From NCBI GenBank assembly GCA_030039525.1, contig JASHVI010000156.1, forward strand, positions 1 through 5,977: DNA of 5,977 bases, in the 5' to 3' direction. Positions 1 to 5,700 of this stretch are shown one piece after another; the first letter of the stretch is position 1; each line of letters opens with the position of its first letter. Origin of the DNA: Thermoplasmata archaeon (GTDB lineage Archaea > Thermoplasmatota > Thermoplasmata > Lutacidiplasmatales > UBA184). The position numbers and the translations under genes are program-made. The notes beneath the pieces are model-generated. The model searched no databases and was not told where the DNA came from. It saw nothing but the letters and a program-made list of their open reading frames with translations.

Positions 1-327
1 GACGAACCCCGGGGTGCAGTAGCCGCACTGGAGGCCGGTCTCGGCCACGAAGGAGCGGGCCACGGCGGCGCCGACGGGGGTCGCCACCACCCCCTCGATC
101 GTCCGGACCTCCTCCCCCTCGAGCTCGGCGAGGAGGGTGAGGCAGCTGAGGGCGGGGCGTCCCCCGATGAGGACCGTGCAGGCCCCGCAGTCCCCGACCC
201 GGCAGCCCTCCTTCGTGCCGCGCAGCCCGAGCCGCCATCGGAGGGTGTCGAGCAGGAGCTCGGAGGGCGGGGCCTCGACGGTCTGCTCGCGTCCGTTTAT
301 CGTCAGCCGGGTCCGACGGGCCTTCAT
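1..327 (-). CDS. Molybdenum hydroxylase 2Fe-2S small subunit (CoxS/CutS-like), partial
   Basis: This is the electron-transfer subunit of a three-subunit molybdenum hydroxylase; it passes electrons from the molybdopterin subunit to the FAD subunit through two [2Fe-2S] clusters in the cytoplasm. I translated 109 residues from the ATG at 327. The N-terminal plant-type ferredoxin domain has Cys42, Cys47, Cys50 and Cys62 in the GCRVGDCGACT context. The second domain begins with the family signature QCGYCTPG (Cys101, Cys104) just before the window edge. About 50 residues with the last two cluster cysteines should lie to the left. The start overlaps the stop of the FAD subunit gene as ATGA, which suggests translational coupling. 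The substrate (CO, aldehyde, purine or other) cannot be read from this subunit; the large subunit would decide it and is not in the window. Confidence 0.95.
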   Translation of the reverse strand, partial: MKARRTRLTINGREQTVEAPPSELLLDTLRWRLGLRGTKEGCRVGDCGACTVLIGGRPALSCLTLLAELEGEEVRTIEGVVATPVGAAVARSFVAETGLQCGYCTPGFV

Positions 328-1181
328 CGTCCGGCGGTCGCACCCGGCCCCCGCGCGATCGCGCGTCCGAGGGCCCGGGCGATCAGGACCGCGACGATCC
401 GCCGCCGGTGGGCCTCGGACGCACGACGGTCGGTGACGAACGAGGCCCAGCGGGCCGCGGCCTCGGCGGCCGCCCGGATCGACGCCTCGGAGGGCCGGGC
501 GTCGGGGAGCTCGGCCTCGGCCTCGGGCAGTCGGCGGGGAACCGGTGCGACGCCCCCGAGCGCGACGCGCCAGGGCCCGTCGGGCCGCGGGAGGGCCACG
601 GCGACCCCGACCTGGCTGATGTCGTTCGTGGGCCGGACCCGCTGCCAGAGGAAGGCGGACGGGGCCCGGTCCGGGATCTCGATCGCCTCGACGAGCTCGG
701 CCGGAAGGAGGGCCGGCTGCCGGGAGCTCTGGAGGAGCTCCGGGAGCGGCACCCGGCGCGGTCCCTCCGGACCGCGCACGAGGACCTCGGCCTCGAGGGC
801 GAGGAGGACCGGGAGGAGGTCGGAGGCCGGCGAGCCGCGGACGACGTTCCCCCCGAGCGTCGCGCGGGCCCGGAGCGCCGGCGAGCCGACGGCCCGGATC
901 GCCTCGAGCAGCCCGGGCAGCGCCTCCCCGAGCCCGGGGCGCTCCTCGAGGTCGCGGAGCGGGAGGAGGCTCCCGATCCGCAGGCGACCCCCGGAGCGCT
1001 CGACGCCCCGCCACGGAAGGTACCGGAGCGAGAGGAGGCGTTTCGGTCGGGCCCGACCCGACTCGATGTCGAGCAGGAGATCGGTCCCGCCCGCGAGCAC
1101 CGAGACCGAGCCGGGAGCGGCCGAGGAGAGCACGCGGACCGCCTCCTCGGGGCTCCTCGGGAACTCGATCTCGAACTCCAT
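324..1181 (-). CDS. Molybdenum hydroxylase FAD-binding medium subunit (CoxM/CutM-like)
   Basis: This 285-aa protein is the flavin subunit of a CO dehydrogenase / xanthine dehydrogenase type enzyme; it takes electrons from the 2Fe-2S subunit and passes them to an acceptor. The FAD-binding domain shows AGGTDLLL (residues 30-37) and TLGGNV (108-113) followed by SPASD (117-121), the usual pyrophosphate and flavin contacts. The remainder matches the CO_deh_flav_C-type C-terminal domain, and the length is normal for the family. The open frame extends to 1313, but the start at 1181 is chosen because it gives the standard N-terminus (MEFEIEFPRSPEEAV) and sits 27 nt downstream of a TATA-like box. The order medium then small subunit is common in these operons. 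Its stop overlaps the next gene's ATG. The family is confident; the substrate is unknown. Confidence 0.95.
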   Translation of the reverse strand: MEFEIEFPRSPEEAVRVLSSAAPGSVSVLAGGTDLLLDIESGRARPKRLLSLRYLPWRGVERSGGRLRIGSLLPLRDLEERPGLGEALPGLLEAIRAVGSPALRARATLGGNVVRGSPASDLLPVLLALEAEVLVRGPEGPRRVPLPELLQSSRQPALLPAELVEAIEIPDRAPSAFLWQRVRPTNDISQVGVAVALPRPDGPWRVALGGVAPVPRRLPEAEAELPDARPSEASIRAAAEAAARWASFVTDRRASEAHRRRIVAVLIARALGRAIARGPGATAGR

Positions 1182-1203
1182 CGACGCGCTCGAGGCGGGG
1201 GAG

Positions 1204-1211
1204 GGGTATAG
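1204..1211 (-). promoter_or_regulatory. TATA-like box for the molybdenum hydroxylase operon
   Basis: On the minus strand this reads CTATACCC, an A/T island in very GC-rich DNA. It is centred about 27 nt upstream of the ATG at 1181, where an archaeal TATA box would place transcription start at or next to the start codon. No purine-rich ribosome binding site precedes this ATG. This suggests a leaderless transcript. The call rests on position and composition only. Confidence 0.55.
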
Positions 1212-1242
1212 GCTGGCCGGCGAGCCCGCGTCGGCAAACCCC

Positions 1243-1249
1243 CATATCC
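1243..1249 (+). promoter_or_regulatory. TATA-like box for the winged-helix gene
   Basis: The sequence CATATCC is centred about 27 nt upstream of the ATG at 1273. The spacing predicts transcription starting at the start codon and so a leaderless mRNA. It lies about 38 nt from the divergent box at 1204-1211. A regulator bound in this 91-bp gap could affect both operons, and the winged-helix product made from this promoter is an obvious candidate, though that link is inference. Confidence 0.55.
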
Positions 1250-1272
1250 CCTCGCGAAGTGGCTCGCCCCGG

Positions 1273-1791
1273 ATGCCGTTCGAGCTGACCCTCCGGTACT
1301 CCACTCCCCTCACCCCGCTCCCGACGGTGGAGGAGGTGCTGCCGGAGTTCCTGCGGCAGATCGGCTACCTGCCGGAGGGACCGGACGGCCGGTCCGGCGA
1401 AGGACCGGTCCGGGAGACGATCGCCTACCGATTGATCCGCGAGTGCTTCCTCAAGGATCCCTCGAAGGCCTGGTACCCGGAGGAGCTCACCGCGAGCCTC
1501 GACGCGGCGAAGGCCTCGGTCTACCGGCACCTCAACAAGCTGAAGGCGCTCGACCTCCTCGAGGAGGTCGACGGCGGGGGCGACGGCCCCGGCCGCAAGG
1601 GCTACCGGCTCCGCTACGGCCGGATCGCCCGGGCCTGGGACTTCACCGAGGCGAACGCCCAGAACGCGCTCAAGCGCTACCGCGAGACGGTCGACCACCT
1701 GCAGGGGCTGCTCGACCGCGCGCCCTCCCCGCGTCCCGCCGCTCCGGCGGCGGCACCCTCCAAGGCCGTACTCTCCAAGGAGAAGCGATAA
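1273..1791 (+). CDS. Winged-helix DNA-binding protein, uncharacterised (ArsR/TrmB-like fold)
   Basis: This 172-aa protein is a probable transcription regulator. Residues about 47-120 look like a winged helix-turn-helix: a helix with YRLIRECFLKD, then WYPEELTASL, then a likely recognition helix at about 78-93 (AAKASVYRHLNKLKAL), followed by LLEEVD, a Gly-rich wing turn and GRKGYRLRYG. Residues about 120-150 form a charged helix (NAQNALKRYRETVDHL) that could be a dimerisation segment. The last 25 residues are an Ala/Pro/Ser/Lys-rich, probably disordered tail. The first 45 residues are not recognised. The start at 1273 is chosen over the longer open frame from 433 because the upstream part is antisense to the FAD subunit gene and a TATA-like box lies 27 nt upstream. 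It is followed after 3 nt by a small gene, so the two probably form an operon. The regulated targets are unknown. Confidence 0.85.
   Translation: MPFELTLRYSTPLTPLPTVEEVLPEFLRQIGYLPEGPDGRSGEGPVRETIAYRLIRECFLKDPSKAWYPEELTASLDAAKASVYRHLNKLKALDLLEEVDGGGDGPGRKGYRLRYGRIARAWDFTEANAQNALKRYRETVDHLQGLLDRAPSPRPAAPAAAPSKAVLSKEKR
1777..1782 (+). promoter_or_regulatory. Shine-Dalgarno-like site for the 103-aa gene
   Basis: AAGGAG lies within the last codons of the winged-helix gene, 12 nt before the ATG at 1795. It supports translation of the second gene from a shared mRNA, in contrast to the leaderless starts inferred for first genes in this window. Confidence 0.5.
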
Positions 1792-1794
1792 CCG

Positions 1795-2106
1795 ATGCCC
1801 AGCGATTCGACCCCGAACGCCGCCAAGAAACCGTCGATCACGCTCTCGCCCGGCTCGAAGATCCGGGTGCGCTCCGCAGGGACCCACGAGGAGGCCCTCG
1901 TCTCCCTCGGGGCGTTCCGGGGGCTCGTCTCGCTCGGCGGGGAGAACTCCCTCGCCCTCGAGCTCGAGGACGGGCCGAAGGAGGAGAAGGGACGGATCCG
2001 CCTCGTGCCGCTGAACGCCGTCCTCGCCATCGACATCGTCGAGGCGGCGAAGCCGGCCGAGGAAGAGAAGCGCGTCGACCCGGGCCAGCCGCCGTACTTC
2101 CGGTAG
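1795..2106 (+). CDS. Small conserved-looking protein, possible Sm-like/SH3-like beta-barrel
   Basis: I do not firmly recognise this 103-aa protein. After a polar, Lys/Ser-rich N-terminus of about 15 residues, the core (about 17-86) is an alternating hydrophobic beta pattern. It runs SPGSKIRVRSAG, then FRGLVSLGGENSLALELEDG, a charged turn (PKEEKG), then RIRLVPLNAVLAIDIVE. The order (strand, Gly-containing bend strand, strand ending in acidic residues, charged loop, then a strand with a small turn and a final strand) resembles archaeal Sm-like proteins, whose Sm2 motif has the form I-R-G-D/N-x-h. The canonical residues are not clearly present, so this is inference. The C-terminal tail is charged. 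It starts 3 nt after the winged-helix stop with an AAGGAG site at proper distance. A nucleic-acid or ring-forming adaptor role is possible, but no function is assigned. Confidence 0.82.
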   Translation: MPSDSTPNAAKKPSITLSPGSKIRVRSAGTHEEALVSLGAFRGLVSLGGENSLALELEDGPKEEKGRIRLVPLNAVLAIDIVEAAKPAEEEKRVDPGQPPYFR

Positions 2107-2125
2107 GCCTCCGGGCCCGGCGGAA

Positions 2126-2232
2126 CGGGCTTGCTGGGAGTGCCGCCGCGGGGGAAGGGATCCCCCGCGGCTTCGAACCCAGGTCCCCGGCTTCGAAGGC
2201 CGGAAGGATAGTCCAGACTACCCCACAAGCCC
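2126..2232 (-). tRNA. tRNA-Arg(UCG) with a T-loop intron
   Basis: The minus-strand gene folds as a tRNA. The acceptor GGGCTTG pairs fully with CAAGCCC. T8 and G9 are followed by a D-arm GGGT/TCCT, whose stem contains one G-T pair and one T-T mismatch. The anticodon stem CCGGC/GCCGG closes the loop CTTCGAA, giving anticodon TCG, which reads the Arg codon CGA. A20 in the D-loop and C35/G36 agree with known arginine identity elements. The variable loop is four bases and the discriminator is G; CCA is not encoded. The T-stem CTGGG/CCCAG is complete only after removal of 32 nt (2140-2171), giving a mature RNA of 75 nt with T-loop TTCGAAT. The mature exons are 2232-2172 and 2139-2126. The 3' end lies 19 nt from the stop of the convergent 103-aa gene. 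Confidence 0.93.
2140..2171 (-). other. Archaeal tRNA intron at position 59/60 (bulge-helix-bulge)
   Basis: This 32-nt intron interrupts the T-loop. In the precursor, the T-stem (CTGGG/CCCAG) is the outer helix. The central four positions are TTCG against CGGC (two Watson-Crick pairs, one G-U, one U-C mismatch). The 3-nt bulges are AAG and ACT, and the inner helix is 10 perfect bp (2161-2170 with 2146-2155) with loop TCCCT. Cutting AA|G and AC|U, as the splicing endonuclease does in canonical bulges, restores the loop TTCGAAT. The fit of exon pairing, bulge size and restored loop makes the boundaries well supported. Position 59/60 is a known noncanonical intron site, described mostly in Thermoproteales. 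Confidence 0.88.
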
Positions 2233-2254
2233 GCCGAGGGAGCACCCGCCGCGC

Positions 2255-2263
2255 GCTATTTGG
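2255..2263 (-). promoter_or_regulatory. TATA-like box of the tRNA-Arg gene
   Basis: On the minus strand this reads CCAAATAGC, centred about 27 nt upstream of the first tRNA base at 2232. It is one of the few A/T runs in this stretch and has the spacing expected for TBP/TFB-directed initiation at the mature 5' end or very close to it. Confidence 0.6.
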
Positions 2264-2295
2264 AGGTTGGGACGCGCGGGCGGAGCGCGACGCCC

Positions 2296-2303
2296 GTTTA
2301 TCC
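2296..2303 (+). promoter_or_regulatory. TATA-like box of the GNAT gene
   Basis: GTTTATCC is centred about 24 nt upstream of the ATG at 2323. This again predicts a leaderless or nearly leaderless transcript. It is back to back with the tRNA promoter; the 90-bp gap 2233-2322 otherwise shows nothing recognisable. Confidence 0.55.
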
Positions 2304-2322
2304 CGCGGGCCTTGGCGGAGCG

Positions 2323-2793
2323 ATGCTGCGCCTCGCCCCGATGACGGAGGCCGAGTTCGAGGAGTACGAGCGCGGCTCCGTGGCGGGGTACGCGGAGTCG
2401 AAGGTCCGCGCGGGCGCGTGGCGACCGGAGGGGGCGCTCGAGCGGGCCCGGGCCGAGCACGCTCGGCTGGTCCCCGAGGGGCCGAGGACGCCCGGCCACT
2501 TCTTCCGCTCCGCCTTCAACGAGCGGGGGGAGCGGGTCGGCGAGGTCTGGTACGCGCTCCGCGACGAGGGCCGGCCGGTGCTCTTCATCTTCTGGCTCGG
2601 GGTCCGCGAGGCGTACCGGCGCCGCGGCCACGCGACGGAGCTCCTTCACGCGGTCTCGGCCGAGGCGAGGCGCCTCGGCGCCGACCAGGTCGTCCTCCAC
2701 GTCTTCGGGGACAACGCGACGGCGATCTCGGTCTACCAGAAGGCCGGGTTCCGGACCACCGACCTCATCATGGCGCGGGACGCGCGCGCGTAG
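2323..2793 (+). CDS. GNAT family N-acetyltransferase
   Basis: This 156-aa protein is predicted to transfer an acetyl group from acetyl-CoA to an amine; the substrate is unknown. The acetyl-CoA pyrophosphate loop is visible as R99-R-R-G-H-A104 after the strand FIFWLGV (88-94) and YRR, matching the family pattern R/Q-x-x-G-x-G/A. Motif B follows as LHVFGDNATAISVYQKAGF (125-143), with Asn131 and Tyr138, the latter the usual general acid. The N-terminal third is a charged helical segment (MTEAEFEEYERG) typical of single-domain GNATs. The open frame extends upstream to 2260, but the ATG at 2323 is preferred because the peptide then begins with the usual LRLAPMTEAEF strand and helix and has a TATA-like box 24 nt upstream. 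Its 3' end overlaps the DP2 gene by 26 bp on the opposite strand. Confidence 0.92.
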   Translation: MLRLAPMTEAEFEEYERGSVAGYAESKVRAGAWRPEGALERARAEHARLVPEGPRTPGHFFRSAFNERGERVGEVWYALRDEGRPVLFIFWLGVREAYRRRGHATELLHAVSAEARRLGADQVVLHVFGDNATAISVYQKAGFRTTDLIMARDARA

Positions 2794-5700
2794 CGCCGGC
2801 CGCGGGGGCCGCGCCGCGGCGGCCGAAGGTCTCGAGCGTCGTCTGCGTCGGCGTCCCGGGGAACATCGTCTGGAGCGAGGCCTCGAGGACCTCGATCCGC
2901 TGCCGGAGGTACGGCGCGACCCCCTCGGTCTCGGCGAGCCGCCGGGAGAGGCCGAGGTACTTGCGGACGGCCCCCTCGAAGACCGTCGGCGTGAGCTCGC
3001 CCCGGCAGGGAGGACCGGCGCGCGACGCGCCGGTGCACCGGCCGCTGAGGGGCGGCCGGCGGTACTGCGCCCCGCAGGACTTGCACCGGAAGCTCTGCGT
3101 CGCGAACGACTTGAGGTTCCCCATGAGGTCGGGAAGGAAGTGGGCGTTGAGGACGAGCGAGACGGCCTCGCCGACGTCCACGGCCCGCAGCTGCGCGGTG
3201 AGCGTGAGCGACTGCTCGACGATCCGCTCCATCGAGCCGGCCTCCCGGTACGCGGAGAGCACGGGGCCTCCCGCGATGTCGTCGGTGTCGTGCGTGAAGC
3301 CGTAGCCGTCCAGGGGCCGGTCGGTGCCGATCCGCCGGGCGACCGTCTCGAGGAGGGGCTCGACCTCCTTCGGCGCCTTCCCCTCGGCCGCGGCGCGCCA
3401 GAAGGCGAGCGGGTAGCGCGCGACGACGTCGAGGCTCTGCGCCTCCTTGTCGACCTCCTCGGGATTGAGGCGGGTCGTGAGCACGAGCGGCTTGTCCATG
3501 AGGGCGCCGCGGCTCTCGGGAAGGTACGACCGCGAGAAGTTGAGGAGCGCGTCGAGCAGCAGCGTCACGGAGTCCTCGTCGCCGTCGCAGTTCCGGCGCT
3601 TCGCGGCGTGGAAGACCGGGTGGGCGAAGCAGCCCTCCGCGCCGGTGAAGCCGAGGATCCTCCCGGCGACGCCCCCCGAGGTGTGCGGGGCGAGGGCGAC
3701 GACGATCTGGCCCCGCAGGTCCTCGGGCCGCTTCGCGCCGTAGAACGGCTCGACGTGGTAGAGCCGGACGAGCTCGTCGTCGACGAACCGGGAGAGCTTG
3801 AGGAGGTACTCGCCGGCGGCCTTGGCGAGCAGAAGGTCCTGCGGCTTCAGCTCGAGGAGCTGCTCGGCGCTCTCGAGCGGCTCCCCGAAGGTGTCGACCT
3901 CGTAGCCGAGGGCCCGGGCCGCTTCGGCGGTGAGCCCGGCCTCCCGCGGCCGCCAGTGGGTGAGCGGCAGGTCGGTGAGATCGAAGCGGGCGGTCCCGTC
4001 CTGGTAGACGGAGATCCCGTGGAGGGCCCGCAGGACCCCCTTCTCGAGGAGCTCCGGGACCTTCCCCGGCGAGGTCAGGCCCTTGACCCCCTTCACCTCG
4101 GGCGGCGACCGGAGCCCGAGGTGGTCCACCGCCTCGGCCCAGAGCGCCGCCACCGGGATCGACTGCGACTGCACCGCCCCGGTCGGCTCGGTGTGCCCGC
4201 CGCAGGCGCACCGGCACCAGACCGAGCCCCGGCCGCAGCCGCCGCACCGCCGGACCCCGAGCGCGACCCGGACCCCGCCGCCCATCGTCGCGCGGGCGGC
4301 CGCGGCCACCGAGCGCGGCGGCCCGCCGGCGTCGCCGAGCGGGAAGAGGGCGTGGACGTTCGGGCTCATCTTCCGCTGGCGGGCCTTCTCGGGCCGGCCC
4401 ACCCGGGCCCCGACGCGGGAGGGGGCCCGGGCCCGGACCTCCACGCCGGAGAGCCGGCTCACGAGCGCGAGCGGCTCCTCCTCCCCCGCCGCAACCGGCG
4501 CGACCCGCTCGAGGCCGGCCTCCGTCGGCCGCAGGCCGAGCCCCCCGACGAGGGCCGACGAGCTCACCGGGTCGCCGACGAGGTTCCCCTCCCCGTCGGG
4601 CTCGGAGAGCACGCCCAGCCGGGCCAGGAGCGCCCGGACGTCCGGGTCGGCGCCGAGCCGCAGGCGTCCCGCGCTCCATCGGCCCTCGGCCTCGACCCGG
4701 CGGGAGAGCGCGCGGATCTCCCCCGGCGTGAGGTCGTGCCAGAAGAGGAGGAAGCGCGGGTGGAGCGGCACCGAGCGCTCGCGGGCGAGCGCGACGGCCT
4801 GCTCGTACGTGGGCGCGACCGACTCCGGTCCCCAGGGGACCCCCGCCGCTCGGAGCTCCTCGCGGTGCCACTCGAGCGTGTAGGCGCCCGGGGCGAGCGG
4901 CCGGTTGTTCTCGAGGAACTCCCCGAACGGGACGAGCAGCTGCCCCAGGTCGAGGATCTGTGCGATCCTCGGCCGGGCCGCCTCGGCGTGCTCGACGTCG
5001 TCGACCGCGGCGACGCTGCCGTCGTCGAGCTCCACGATCGGCCCCTCCAGCTCGTCGCAGAGGGCCATCGCCGAGGCCTTCCCGGGGTACTCGAGCTTCA
5101 GCTGGGTGCCGACGGCGACGAAGTTCCGGAGCACCACCATGGTCGCCGGATTGACGGCGAGGGCGGCGAGGCCCGCCGTCCGGGCCCGTCCGTACGCGAG
5201 TCGGAAGCCGCCCGGCTTCCCCGGGTAGGCGAGGATCGGCCGGCCCCCGAGCGCCTCGTGGAGGTACTTCGGGCCCTCCTCGGCGGGGTCGGAAGCCTTC
5301 GAGCGGCCGACCTCCTCGAGGAACTCCCACCCGGGGAGCCCGAGCTTCTCGACGGTCTTGCGGATCTTCGCCGCCTTCTGGCAGAGCCCCTCGGCGAGGA
5401 CCAGGCAGGCGCCGCCCCGGACGCCGTTCGTCGGGACCCTCGGGAGGTCCCGGAAGGCGCTGACCTCCGCCTCCCCCTCGGTCGCCTCCCCGGAGATCGC
5501 GACCGGGACGTTCCGGATGACGCGGTCGATCTCGCGGGCGCTCGGGACGTACTGCAGGTGCTGGAGGTGCTTGTAGAGCGGGATCTCCTCCTGGTAGCGC
5601 CCCACCTCGTCGGCGTCGGCGACGAACGGCCCGAGGCCGAGGTCGCGACGGAGGACGTCGGCGAGGAGGACCGAGAGCGCCTGCGCGGTCCCGCCGGCGG

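Noticed and set aside
433..1272. Long upstream extension of the winged-helix frame, open from 433.
   Set aside because: It is antisense to the FAD subunit gene, has Arg/Ser-rich low-complexity composition typical of GC-rich shadow frames, and the real start at 1273 has a promoter.
2146..2170. Strong GC hairpin as a transcription terminator of the 103-aa gene.
   Set aside because: There is no T tract after it, and it is fully explained as the inner helix of the tRNA intron.
2172..2232. The tRNA-like segment as a truncated pseudogene lacking its 3' end.
   Set aside because: The missing T-stem and acceptor strands are present and perfectly complementary 32 nt further on.
1443..3305. A 620-codon plus-strand open frame crossing several genes.
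   Set aside because: It runs through the winged-helix gene, the small gene, the tRNA, GNAT and DP2 out of frame and has shadow composition (Arg, Gly, Pro, Ala).
2733..5330. An 865-codon minus-strand frame overlapping DP2.
   Set aside because: It is an out-of-frame shadow of DP2; only the other frame shows the PolD motifs, including the NCDGDED loop.
5603..5605. GTG at 5605 as the start of DP2.
   Set aside because: The frame stays open to the window edge and the 124 upstream codons include the conserved DP2 block AAGGTAQALSVLLADVLRRD.
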